The translations under genes and the position numbers were made by a program. DNA of 64,000 nucleotides, from assembly GCA_001247695.2 (NCBI GenBank), contig LGRX02035483.1, positions 186,001-250,000 of the forward strand, in the 5' to 3' direction. This DNA is from Cymbomonas tetramitiformis (lineage: Eukaryota > Chlorophyta > Pyramimonadophyceae > Pyramimonadales > Pyramimonadaceae). Below, one piece after another: positions 17,960-28,181 of the stretch (positions are counted from its first letter, which is position 1; each line of letters opens with the position of its first letter). A model generated the notes under the pieces. It saw only the letters and a program-made list of their open reading frames with translations. It was not told the DNA's origin and searched no databases.

Positions 17960-20900
17960 ATGGTCAACAACAATACGAAATACCTCCCTGGTAACTGCCG
18001 ATCAAAGGGCTTCGTTTCGGGCAAACGCGTGATCGGACCTTTCATATTCGATATGGGACTTTTATGCCCGACACATTGCTCTTCCTCCGCTCTCATCCTG
18101 GGACTTTTTAGGGAACGATTGAAGCACTCGGATGCGAGACGTTCGGCAAGTGTCAAGCAGGTGCTGCACGTGCTTTTCCGCATGGTGAAGAAATGGTCCA
18201 ACGCGGTGGACGACGCCAACAGAGACGACATCGAAGAGAAGGACATGCCGGAGATTGTAATCAAATTTTTGCCCAAGAAGCACGTCACCTTTGTTGAGAA
18301 GTTGACGGACGAGGAGCTGTTTGAGGCGGTGATGCAATCGGGAAATGCAGAGTGGCTGGAGAATTACGACATTTTGCAACACATGGCAATTTTCTTCGTA
18401 ATGAAGACGGATGGCTCGAACGGTCAATCGGAAGAGACGTACGACGATGCAGATGACGATCGTGCTTCGCCATTCCCGGAGTTTGTGAACAACGTTCTGA
18501 TCGATATATACCAAGAGAATATGAAACGATTTGAGGGGACCTACAATGCTCATCTGAAAGGCACTAACAAGCAGGGGCTTCTCACGGCCAAAAAAATGCT
18601 CTCGGAGTTTCATGATCTGGCGGAAAGTTATCTCGACACCAGTGGCAACCGCTTGGATAGCGAACATTGTATCGACTTGTCGTATGTGCCCATGACGTCC
18701 GAAAGCATGTACAGAGTGTTCCAGTCGTTTCTGACGGGTCATAAACGAGTCTACACCACCGAGCGTGTGTGCGACGCCCACGTCACCCTCGAGAGTTTGT
18801 TGACGCCGAGTCAATCGTTCCGTGAAAAGATGACACAGTGTAAGGAGCGCTACGATGACATCGACTGGGAGCGTTTGTTGAAGTCCGGCGATTCGGGTCA
18901 AAGCTTCTTTTGGAACTTGAACGCGCCGTTCGTGCTTTCTTTGAACGAGTCCGACTTCACGGCCGTCGCTTGGGAGCACAGCGTTCAGCCGTTCTTTAAA
19001 TGGGAGAGAGGTGCCGCGGTCGAAGACTTTTTCGAACTGGAGGCGGCCGACGCTGATGACGACGACGAGGACCCGGGCGATGTCGAAAACGAGGAGGAAG
19101 GGGAGCAGGAACAGGACGAGGATTGCGACATCCACGGTGAAGCCTTTGAGCGAGACGACGCGCATGCGATCGAGGAGGAGTTGAGGAAAGCGTGCGAGAA
19201 GGCTTTTGAGTCCGAGGAGGAAGATGGCGATACGATCGAGGGCTCTGCAGAAACAAATCGGTTTATGCTGACCTCGAGAGCAAACATGAGCAAAAGGGCT
19301 TACGCGCATCTGATCGCGAATGCAGGGACCGGAGGCGCGGCCTCTAAGCGCAGAAGAGTCGCATCAAACGGAGCCGTCGACGCTCCTCGTCTCACCGGGA
19401 CTGTGGAAGGGGGGGTCGTCGGTGAAGGCGGTCACATATCCTTCGGCGTCTTTGACCCCGAGGGCATAATCGGAGAATGCATCAAAAAGCAGCGGGAGCT
19501 AGGAGTACCGTGCGCGCGAAGCGGTTTGTTCCTCGCGAGGATCGTCATGGAGAAGTACTGGATGAATCTTTCCAATCAAACCAAGCAGCTACCTGATGCG
19601 CAGCGGAGATCCGTTTGCCAGCACAAAAGTCAATCTCTACTGAACACTCTCTTCATGTGCGTGATGTGTCCCAGAACTACCGGGTTGCGGTTGACCTTCC
19701 CCATGTCGGATGCGTTGGCCACAGCTTTGAAGCCTTTGCAGGACGCGCTGGACGAAGCGAAGTACAAGTCCGGTAGAGGTCGTAAGACGCTGCAGATAAC
19801 GGGGCTACCGTACAATCACGCGAACATGTCGATCGGCATGCATTACGTGGCAGACTGGTGGGCTTATTTGGACAAAGCGCTTCACATGGAATGCCTTCAT
19901 TACGTGGGAGCCATGCTCCATCTGTGTTTCACTTCCGTGTACGCGACACCATTCGACGAATACCAACGCTTGCCCCATGTGTGGATGTCCGGGCTTCATT
20001 CGGTGGGGAAATCTTTTGTGGTTCTGAACGTCGCGGACGTGTCGTTGCCTGAGTGCATGGTGGAGAAGGTTCATCGAGAGACGCAGGGCGCGTGCTATAT
20101 CAGCACCATGAACAACACTGAGCAGCTCACCACCTACAAGACCAAGATCTACACGGAGACTCCTCTGATATCCATGGGTATAAGCAAGTACTCAAAAGAC
20201 ACCGATGCGAACGCGAATCTGAAGGCGCGACTGGTCGGAGAGGACGTGGCGCTGAAGCGCTCGTACAGAAACGAGAATACCAATTTGTACGAACTTGAAG
20301 TTTTAAATCCCAAAATTCGCGAGCAGATGACTTTCGTGATGAATCAACCGCTGTACGAGGTGATGCGCGAACAGTTTCGATGTTTAGAGCTGCTATTTTT
20401 CTACGTTGCGCGATGCAATGTTTGATCTCGGTCGCTCTGACTGGTTGCAGGTCGAGCCCAACGTTTTCACACGAGGGATTCCCACCAATCCCTCTCGTCT
20501 CAATCGAGTCGAGACAGACCTTTCTGCCGCCGCGCACGAGACACCTTGTCACAAAACGCTCGGTAACGCGTACTTCATATCGCCGGACGAGGACGATGAA
20601 AGCTTCGAGAAAACGGAGTTGCAAAACAGTCGACAAGCTTCCACCAAGGAGTTGGGCGTCTACGGCAACACGCAAGCGATTTGCGAGGTACGTCTTCGAG
20701 TGCGGAATGCTTCTCGCTGTCGCAACACGTTGGGGTACGCGGATAGTTTTGCACCGCCGAGTAACGACGCGCGGTGGGGCTGATCACGTTTCCTGGCCTG
20801 GTCGAGTGAGCAGGGAAATCTCCGATCGCGTCTATTCTATTTTGGAGCGCTGTATCAGGCTGCGGTCAGAATGCGGTTGTTGCGCGGCGTGGATATGCTC

Positions 20901-22355
20901 GAGGTCAAAGGACGCCATGTTGCCTTCAGTCGGGTGCTCAAGAAAATTCCGTTGGTGACTTCGGACAAGCTCAATCGCAGACTGGAGGACATCAGCAGTC
21001 TCGCTTACACTCTGACAGCTCACACGGCTATCTGGAAGGTGTTTGCGAGCGCCGACAGTCCGTTCGTAGGCTTCCAAGAGTTCGAGGCGAAAATGCTGAT
21101 GGAGGTTGACAAGAACGCGATTTGCTCGTCGGCGATAGCCCTGTTTTGTTTCAGCTCGATCGCGAAAGCTTTGGTAAACGAGCCGATGAGAATGATGCTC
21201 TTCTATGCGCGATACGAGCTTCTCGCCACGGAAGAGCATGAGAGACAGCATCCCGCGAGAGAAACGACGCCGATAGAGAGCGTGTACGACGCTTATATCT
21301 TCGACACGGAGTATTACATTCTGTCCAACACGTTCCATCCTAAGACGCCCACTCCAAACAAGGGCGTCAGCAAAGCGGACACCATATCTCAGGATCATTT
21401 TATTCGACGCATGCTGCTATTCTACCAGACACCGGCAAACGCTCGTCGATACGGAAAGGACACGATGACTATCGAGTACGCCAAATCCTTGCTGACGGAG
21501 TTCATCAGTACGGATCTTTTTTGCATTCGAGACTGTGTGGACAGCGGGAAGGTGCAGAGGGGGCTTTGCGTCAACAAAAATTACATCAAACTGGACGGAT
21601 ACACGACCAGAGACGCGCGGATCTGCGACGACAATCTCACCATCAAGGAACTCGTTGAGGGGTGTTTCGACGCCAACACGCGATGCCAGCGATTACTGTT
21701 GTGCGACGCAGCTACTTCTCTCGCGGGAGAACAGGAGGTTTGCATACCACAGTTACCGCAACACTTGGACGTTCCGATGCATTCTCTCGGTTGTCCTTGT
21801 AACGATCGCAGCGAAGGCAGTGCTCGTCAGGTGACCGACCACTTTCCGCATCGCTTCTGTGACTGAGTTGATTTGACCCGGACCGTCCAAAGTTTGCGTG
21901 GATCGCGTATGTGAATTGGTGGTATGGTGTGGGCGCAGGTATCTGTTCTCGGCGGAGTATCGGACCCCGCCCTTGCGTGTAGGAAGGATGAAGGATGCGC
22001 TTGTTTTCGCTCTATCAATCCTCGCTACCCGGACGGAGTCGTGGATCGGAGTAAGAGTAACATGCCGTTGGAGGACGTTGCTTTTCAACGCAGAATGGTG
22101 GATATGAATCTGATAGAACGGATACCTTCCGGTCGACGGGATCCTCTTATTCAAAAGTTTCAGACCCTCATCTCAAAGCACCACCCAACCCTCTGCGCGA
22201 AGAGTGTGGAAAAGAGACATATCGACGTGGACGAAGAGAGCTATCCTGTTTCTGATGTACGCAGAATAGTCAACACCAGAGTGCGAGCGAGCGATCAAAT
22301 CGCATCGACCTCGACCGACGTGCCCGAATGGGATTCCTGCTTGTCGAGTGTGTGA
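17960..22355 (+). CDS. SF3-like helicase/ATPase, multi-exon (structure partly unresolved)
   Basis: The main open frame runs from ATG 17960 to 20425. An acidic linker is at 19040-19130. A Walker A motif (G-L-H-S-V-G-K-S) is at about 19990-20013, followed by a K-A-R-L-V-G-E-D-V-A-L-K-R segment like the post-Walker region of D5-type SF3 helicases. Coding continues downstream in another frame from about 20406 to 21737 or 21830 and again at about 21939-22355. An intron at 20688-20813 removes an in-frame TGA. The first frame change is explained either by an intron at 20360-20450 or by one base in the T run at 20395-20399. The last change is explained by an intron ending at 21938. The total would be about 1,330-1,370 residues. 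Walker B is not obvious. Probably a replication ATPase. Confidence 0.65.
20688..20813 (+). other. Spliceosomal-type intron in ATPase gene
   Basis: 126 bases. Donor GAG|GTACGT, branch-like CTGAT about 31 bases before the acceptor, acceptor GAGCAG|GG. Phase 0 on both sides. It contains the only stop codon (TGA 20781-20783) of an otherwise continuous frame. Confidence 0.7.
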
Positions 22356-22693
22356 GGGGGGCCCATGGACATTTTGTCTCTGTGAACATACCCTTGTAGA
22401 AAAAAATAAGACGTCGACTGGTCGATCAAAGTATATATACTTGTTTTATACCAAGGTTGAGATTTCCGTGATAAAGAAAGGAGTATGTCTGCAGTCATGT
22501 GTATGCCTGAAGCGACTTTACGTCGCAAACGACAGAGGGTCGCAAAGATTTGATATGCACTATTTGCACAGATTCTGTATTTTTTTACATGGAAACGGAC
22601 ACAACTGCGTTTCAGTTGCCTCTGTGCGGACACCTTATTTCATCACCGATGCATTTTGGAAATGAGCAATCTTCATTATCTTGTGTAATAATA

Positions 22694-22724
22694 TTACCAC
22701 TGGAAGTGTTTTATGCGCTCGAGG
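22694..22724 (+). repeat. 31-bp direct repeat, copy A
   Basis: TTACCACTGGAAGTGTTTTA followed by TGCGCTCGAGG; identical to the copy at 22870-22900. Confidence 0.9.
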
Positions 22725-22756
22725 TTCCGAGGTCAGCATGCAACATCCATGAAACT

Positions 22757-22800
22757 TTTTTCGCGCGCGCGGGACACCCCATGCTTCGCGCGCGCGAAAT
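22757..22800. repeat. CGCGCG hairpin element, copy 1
   Basis: Arms TTTCGCGCGCGCG and CGCGCGCGCGAAA enclose a GGACACCCCATGCTT loop. The loop is shared with the copies at 26287-26328 and 33714-33753. Confidence 0.9.
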
Positions 22801-22869
22801 ATTTTGGATTCCTCTTCTTGAGGCACTTTCATTGCGGGGGTTTCGTGCGTTTAATCTTGCGTAGCAGTT

Positions 22870-22900
22870 TTACCACTGGAAGTGTTTTATGCGCTCGAGG
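22870..22900 (+). repeat. 31-bp direct repeat, copy B
   Basis: Second copy of the repeat at 22694-22724. The pair brackets the hairpin, as if a segment had been duplicated or inserted. Confidence 0.9.
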
Positions 22901-23030
22901 AGTCCGCGCAAACTTTTGACAACACACAGTCACATGTAAATGCATTCACCTATCGGTCATATCGTCATATCGGTGTCATATACAAATAGACTTGCATTGT
23001 ACGTCGGCCCTTCCTTGAACGGACATGGTA

Positions 23031-24389
23031 CTACGTTGCCGGCCCCGGTGGCGAATTCTTACTAAGGTGCTCACTCAATGCTCTCTGTAAAGTCTCGAGC
23101 TCCTTTTTACAGAACATGCGGGTAAGATACGAAGTCGTCAAAAACTGCAGTAGACGCTCGACGACGAACTGTTTTTTTTCTTCTGCGGTCTCGTCTCCAA
23201 AAACGATGAAAAAATTACGCGCCAATGTTGAGAATGGAAGATTGTTCGCATTCGTGGCAACGATGTTGCTTAACGCTTCAAGCCCACGAACTTTGGTTGT
23301 CGTAAATGCAGTCTTGTTTTTCCAGTAGACCTGTAAGCTCATCTGCATGTATCGCTCCCAATCTTCAAACTCAAATATGTGTAGGCAAACATTACCTTCG
23401 ACGAAGTCGAGGTCGAATATTTCTTTTTTGCACAACCATTCATCGGACGTCCCGTTCGCAATATCATAAATCACTTCCCGAGATTTATGTAGGATGCGTA
23501 ACATCCCTTCCCTTGTCAACACGACCCGCAAGTGCTTGTCATTGATCAGGTTGCAAAAAAATCTGGCAGCGTATCTTGATTCGTTGGGGCGAATTTCGTC
23601 TAGCCTTTTTTTCATAAGCTCCACGAAACGGTGATATAAGTTAGATAAATTTGCAAAACGTAATCGGTTGTTTTCTATTTGTATATGGTTCTTCAGAATA
23701 TCGGTGAACTCAAGTTTTACATCTTGAATGAAGCGAGTAAACCATATTTGTTGTAACTCTTGCGTAAATGCTTTTTGCATGAATTTGGACCAATGTTTCA
23801 CATTAACGCTTTCCGAAGTATTTATTTTACTGAAAAAAACGTCACGATAGCATGCGTGCAGGGAGCCAATAACATCTTGCGTTATTGAAAAGGGATCGCG
23901 CACGAGATCCCATCCGTGTTTAAAGTCGTATTGCACCTTCGAAAGTCTCACACTCAGGCTTTCCAAACACAGAACTTTTTTAAGACTAACGTGTACATGT
24001 ATACAAACTTTACACTCCGTCATATATTGTATCGCCATATAAAAAGCCGGTTGCTCTTTTAAGTTGTCAGGTGTAATCGAATTATCAATCTTTTGTATGG
24101 CACTGTTTTTGAGTTCTTGCAATTTGTCACAACGGACTTTTGCGGAGTACAAAGACACATCGGAGCGTCTGAATAAACGGTCCCACTTGCGACTGCGCTT
24201 AAACGAGGCATACGCCAAAACCCAGTCCGTGTAAAAAATGGATTCTTTCAGTTCCTTTATTTTCCTTAAGAATTCTGTCGAGTCATGGCGAAAATCATCT
24301 TTAAAAATACGATGTGCCTCATTCTCGAAAGCTTGAATGTAGTCGAAGTCCGAGGCGACGTCGACACCCGAACTGCTTGACGCGTGCAT
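23031..24389 (-). CDS. Unknown helical protein, 452 aa
   Basis: From ATG 24389 (MHASSSSG); the frame is open a little further but without ATG. Almost entirely helical and charged, with no membrane segment and no recognised motif. The C-terminus is Lys/Glu rich. Soluble virion, tegument or host-interacting protein is possible; I do not recognise it. Confidence 0.8.
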   Translation of the reverse strand: MHASSSSGVDVASDFDYIQAFENEAHRIFKDDFRHDSTEFLRKIKELKESIFYTDWVLAYASFKRSRKWDRLFRRSDVSLYSAKVRCDKLQELKNSAIQKIDNSITPDNLKEQPAFYMAIQYMTECKVCIHVHVSLKKVLCLESLSVRLSKVQYDFKHGWDLVRDPFSITQDVIGSLHACYRDVFFSKINTSESVNVKHWSKFMQKAFTQELQQIWFTRFIQDVKLEFTDILKNHIQIENNRLRFANLSNLYHRFVELMKKRLDEIRPNESRYAARFFCNLINDKHLRVVLTREGMLRILHKSREVIYDIANGTSDEWLCKKEIFDLDFVEGNVCLHIFEFEDWERYMQMSLQVYWKNKTAFTTTKVRGLEALSNIVATNANNLPFSTLARNFFIVFGDETAEEKKQFVVERLLQFLTTSYLTRMFCKKELETLQRALSEHLSKNSPPGPAT

Positions 24390-24560
24390 CGACAACTTCG
24401 TAGTCACGTCGAGAGTTAGTTTTTGTTGAGAGGTGGAAGTTTGTGAGTTCGTTTCGGTAGTGACATCCTGAAGGTCGTATAGATAAAGAGTGGAAACATT
24501 GCCCTCATAAAGTTTCGATACTTAATAACAACCGGCTTCTGTAATGGGGCACGTTCGTGG

Positions 24561-24568
24561 TATATATA
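24561..24568 (+). promoter_or_regulatory. TATATATA box of the 24614(+) gene
   Basis: TATATATA core about 50 bases before ATG 24614, one of the tightest spacings in the window. Confidence 0.6.
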
Positions 24569-24613
24569 GTTGTATGCATACGGTCTACACGAAACACGGA
24601 ACGAACGTAAAAA

Positions 24614-25019
24614 ATGTCGATGCAGCAAGAAGTGAACGATGTCAAAGACTCACCCGACGATGTCGACGACCCAGACGTGTATGTGCCGAAGATGATGGAG
24701 TTTTTTCGCGCAGTATCAAGAGAGATTACAAGAGATACCAGTCAGGCCACCCGAACCCGGTCACGCATATCGCATTGACATAGATGGCACTTGTTTTTTA
24801 CTGTATCCGCGCGTAGTTCAATATTATCCGGTGGGCGTGATTCTCGACTGTGACGATTTGGTAAATCAAGATGGTTATATCGGGGAACAAAACGCTCCGG
24901 TCACAATATGGAGCGCGGATCACGCGTACTTGAGAAAAAATCAGGAGGCCCACAAACTATTTCAGCTCGATCGACACGTTCCGCGCGGTCCGGTCCTCGT
25001 GTATAGGGGACATGATTGA
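24614..25019 (+). CDS. Unknown protein with a frame break or small intron
   Basis: ATG 24614 opens an acidic frame (MSMQQEVNDV...) that ends at 24781. The next frame, open from about 24696 to 25019, is clearly protein-like (RIDIDGTCFLLYPR, VILDCDDLV). Two readings join them. One is a one-base difference in the T run at 24701-24706. The other is an intron from GTGAAC at 24632 to the pyrimidine-rich TTTTTTCGCGCAG ending at 24713. The product would be about 108-135 residues. No family recognised. Confidence 0.55.
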
Positions 25020-25470
25020 ATATCACCGTTTCCAGTAAAGACAATGTTAGATGATTCCAAAGAGAAAAAAAAAATAACATTTGATCTACAAATGCGCATG
25101 AAGGGAAGTGGCTACGACGAGGATACTGTTGATTCGAAATCGTAGACGGTTTTCTTGCACATCATTCGACGCATCTGGTATGGCGAGTGAGCATCTAACG
25201 TCGAAGGTAGATGTACAAATTTATGCCGATGCCTAGTATGCTGAGACGATAGGCTTGCGTCTAACACTCCCAAATAAGTTTGAGATTTCTGCAAAACGTA
25301 TACTTTTGTGTACCCGTATCATCCTAACCTTACACTTGAGACGAGTGATGCGCGACATCTGATTTAAACGCGTGACTGATATGCCTAATTGAGCAAACAG
25401 AACTCTCCAGTATAAATATGCGTGTGATCCGAACCGCGCAGATAGGTCGAACGCACTTCTGAACGCAGAT
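25020..25470. other. Intergenic gap
   Basis: 451 bases between two plus-strand genes. A 33-codon ATG frame at 25044-25145 reads like protein but is too short to judge. Minus-strand frames look like shadows of the next gene. No repeat copy or clear TATA box. Confidence 0.35.
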
Positions 25471-26052
25471 ATGGTTTGGAATAACGTTGTCGGGTGGAAT
25501 TTCTTTGCAACATCCGTTATTTCTTGCGCGTTTTCTTGGGCGGTTTTTACGGAACTGCTCGATACGAAGAATGATATCGACGACTGCAAAGTGACGTCTG
25601 ACGACGACAAGAAGTACGAAACGGAGGTGCAGGGAAACGCGATGTTTCGATTGTCCCTGGTTGCCGCATTGCTTGTGACCATCATATTGGCAGTGTTCTG
25701 TCCTCTCGTAGGCTTCAACACCGATTACCTGTACATGCGAACGCCTCGAATGGAGTACCTCAGACTTTTAGAGGACACCGTCACTTTGATGGCTTTGACC
25801 ATTGTCACAGCTACATACTGCACGTACGAAACGTATCCGTTCACAACCTTGAAGAACTTATATGGGCTGGACAGCACCGGGATCACTGCTGAAGGATGTG
25901 GCAAAGCAAACGAAGAGGAATGGGTGAAGTGGTTGCTGCGCATAGAGATGTTTTTACTCTTTTTCGGAAATCGGTTGAAAGGTTCGATAGGTCTTGTCGA
26001 TGTTATCACTGGTAAGAACGCTTCTGTCGTATCCAAGGACGTGCAGCCTTAA
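25471..26052 (+). CDS. Four-pass membrane protein, unknown
   Basis: 193 residues from ATG 25471. Hydrophobic segments at about 8-28, 60-82, 100-120 and 150-170 suggest four passes, with a charged loop (Asp/Lys rich) between the first two. Size and layout resemble the other small tetraspan-like proteins here (28182, 39855). No family recognised. Confidence 0.8.
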   Translation: MVWNNVVGWNFFATSVISCAFSWAVFTELLDTKNDIDDCKVTSDDDKKYETEVQGNAMFRLSLVAALLVTIILAVFCPLVGFNTDYLYMRTPRMEYLRLLEDTVTLMALTIVTATYCTYETYPFTTLKNLYGLDSTGITAEGCGKANEEEWVKWLLRIEMFLLFFGNRLKGSIGLVDVITGKNASVVSKDVQP

Positions 26053-26522
26053 AGAAGACTGTGGAAAACAGCTTTCAATCTCACAACGCGCAAGCTTTCT
26101 TCAAAAGGCACGTCGACAGTGTCGCCCGGCGTGTACAAACAAACCGATCTAGAATACAAGCGCGCGATTGGTGTGCACGCCGGTAACCTGGCGTTTGAAA
26201 TTGTACTTGGCTTTTATTTGTCCGGCATTTTATTCATTTTCGTAAGAATAGCAAAACGCGATCTTCGTTGGTTCTGAAACTTCTCATTTTCGCGCGCGCG
26301 AGGCATGGGGGTGTCGCGCGCGCGAAAAATACAGAATGATATGGAGAATGTCTGAGCATTCAATACCACCGCACCCGATTTTCTTTGATTTTGATTGAAC
26401 AAAATACAAGTGTAACGTTAAAATATAACACAGAGCTTTCTTGTTTCGTTAAAGGCAATCTACGACAGTGTGAGTCTTTCTCGTGGTGCGCGCGACGTTC
26501 AAATAGGCTAGAGGCTGTTCAC
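26053..26522. other. Convergent gap with hairpin
   Basis: 470 bases between a plus-strand and a minus-strand gene end. Apart from the CGCGCG hairpin at 26287-26328 nothing gene-like is seen. Confidence 0.5.
26287..26328. repeat. CGCGCG hairpin element, copy 2
   Basis: Arms TTTTCGCGCGCGCG and CGCGCGCGCGAAAA with loop AGGCATGGGGGTGT, the reverse complement of the loop in copies 1 and 3. An ATACAG flank is shared with copy 3. Confidence 0.9.
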
Positions 26523-27788
26523 TCAGTGCTTCGGACCCTCTTTTCCGCTCCAATATCGCAGCGCCCAAGATGCTCGACTGTAGTCGAGCGACGATTTCGA
26601 ATGACTCGCTCTGCGCTTGTCTGGATTCATTTCGCAAATATGTTGACACAATAGTTGTAATTTTTTCGGATCCTGAAAACACGCACGAAGAGTTTCATCT
26701 GTGCGTTTCAACAAGCAGGCTTTGACGTCTGTGATGTTGAGATATGAAACCAGTTTAGGGTTGAAATCGGTTCCCATAATCACGCATGTTAAAATTAAAG
26801 CTAGCACCTTGCTGCAGCACAGTTTTCGGACATCGATCAGTACTTTCGACTCCCATTCCCAAAGACCTTGTCGAGGCTTCTCTCGAACTTGTTCCGTTAT
26901 TGGGACCAAGCCCGCGTTTTGCAGAATGCCCGTTACCGATATACGCGTTTTACATGTACCTTTTACACTCGCATTGCGACCTTTCTGAGCAGCGCCGCAA
27001 GACGGCAACCACAGATAGATGGGTACGGATTTGTCGAAGTAGCGTTTGCACAAAATGATCAAAATCGGTATAGAATCAGAGTCGATGGTGCGCACTACCA
27101 CGCCGTCCTTGGAAAGCTCTAAAAAATCGTGCACACCGCTCAAGTATTCTATGACGTCCACCGCAGCCATGTCGGCTTCTCCATGATGGCAGCGCGGCCT
27201 CGTTTGCGTCAATGTCCATCCATCGTCTGACCTCCAGTTCCACATTCGGGTTTCGTGGGTGCCTATTCTGTAAATGAAGGTGCGCGCGGCGTTGTCCTGG
27301 TACATTTCCGAACTGTCGACTAAAGCCATCCGACAAAACTCTTCCGTTTGAAGAGTTACTTGAACTGTCCGCTCGATGTAATCCATCATGACCTTCCTGA
27401 ATTCTCGATTCATGATAGCCGATATAAAGTTGCGGGGAACGTAAGTGTCCGTAATTCGAAGATCCTCGCTTTCATCTTCGTATTTGCGTTTGTTCTGTGA
27501 TCGTTTTTTTTGTTCTTCTATTTTTTCTGTTGGAACGCGATGAGGATCATCGGTAAGCAGCGCGACACATTGTACACCGGATTCAAAACATTCGATCGCC
27601 TGCTCTAAGAAATAACGCGTTAGCTCTCTGCCAGTGGATCCGCGGAATTTGAAAATCAGCCACATAAAGTCAATAACGCAAACTTTTGGAAGGCGGTCCT
27701 TCCCTTTCTCGCGCTCGGGAAAATCTTTTAAGATGGCGTAAGGGTACGCCGAGATGATATGTTTCTTCACTTCACTGTGCAACCCCAT
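26523..27788 (-). CDS. FEN1/XRN-type PIN-domain 5' nuclease
   Basis: 421 residues from ATG 27788, chosen because FEN/XRN proteins begin MG-; in-frame ATG 27815 is also possible. The PIN-domain acidic residues are in order: Asp40 in VCVIDFMW, Asp80/81 followed by a basic helix (EKIEEQKKR), the HHGEADMAA motif (Glu204, Asp206), Asp236 and Asp238 in TIDSDS, and GTDFNP as in the FEN1/XRN GTDY/F helix-hairpin region. The protein should cut flaps or degrade 5' ends. Poxviruses and several arthropod DNA viruses carry related nucleases for genome replication or recombination. Confidence 0.85.
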   Translation of the reverse strand: MGLHSEVKKHIISAYPYAILKDFPEREKGKDRLPKVCVIDFMWLIFKFRGSTGRELTRYFLEQAIECFESGVQCVALLTDDPHRVPTEKIEEQKKRSQNKRKYEDESEDLRITDTYVPRNFISAIMNREFRKVMMDYIERTVQVTLQTEEFCRMALVDSSEMYQDNAARTFIYRIGTHETRMWNWRSDDGWTLTQTRPRCHHGEADMAAVDVIEYLSGVHDFLELSKDGVVVRTIDSDSIPILIILCKRYFDKSVPIYLWLPSCGAAQKGRNASVKGTCKTRISVTGILQNAGLVPITEQVREKPRQGLWEWESKVLIDVRKLCCSKVLALILTCVIMGTDFNPKLVSYLNITDVKACLLKRTDETLRACFQDPKKLQLLCQHICEMNPDKRRASHSKSSLDYSRASWALRYWSGKEGPKH

Positions 27789-28181
27789 CGTGAACCAGAT
27801 GATTGTCGTAGACATCCAAGTCGGTTTGTGCACTTGAAGTAAAAAAACACGAGTGTGACTCGTGAGATATAGAGAGTCGACGCGCGCAATAGAGACTCAA
27901 GTGTGCGCGTCAGCAAACGATTGCAAAAGGCGAATTAACTTACACGTATGCTCAAAGAGCGTTTTCTTTTCCTTGTTTCGTTTGCCGTTGTCAGAATTAC
28001 ACAACGGAGCACGCCGCATCTGAGTACGTGTGGACCGCAGCGCCCTATTTCCCATTGGATTTTGAATGTCTATTAAGAAAAAATGAACTTCGATCGATCG
28101 AGACGCTCCGTTTTTTTCAGTCTACGATGTTTGACTATAAATAAGCACGTTTGTTTGCAATAGGTAGTGCTTCCAAACAAT
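27789..28181. other. Divergent gap
   Basis: 393 bases between divergent starts at 27788 and 28182. A fragment CATTGGATTTTGAATGT at 28049-28065 resembles the inner end of the dispersed repeat. CTATAAATAAG at 28135-28145 is about 40 bases before ATG 28182 and may be its TATA box. Confidence 0.4.

Larger units (their letters stand above)
22356..23030. other. Convergent gap with direct repeat and hairpin
   Basis: About 675 bases between the ATPase gene end and the stop of the next minus-strand gene. Holds a 31-bp direct repeat (22694-22724 and 22870-22900) flanking a CGCGCG hairpin (22757-22800), and an isolated palindromic AGTATATATACTT near 22431. No gene recognised. Confidence 0.6.

Noticed and set aside
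18062..19309. Minus-strand frame of 415 codons
   Set aside because: Lies antisense to the acidic part of the ATPase gene, whose composition keeps the complementary frame open.
25044..25145. 33-codon ATG frame
   Set aside because: Protein-like but too short to support without homology or expression.
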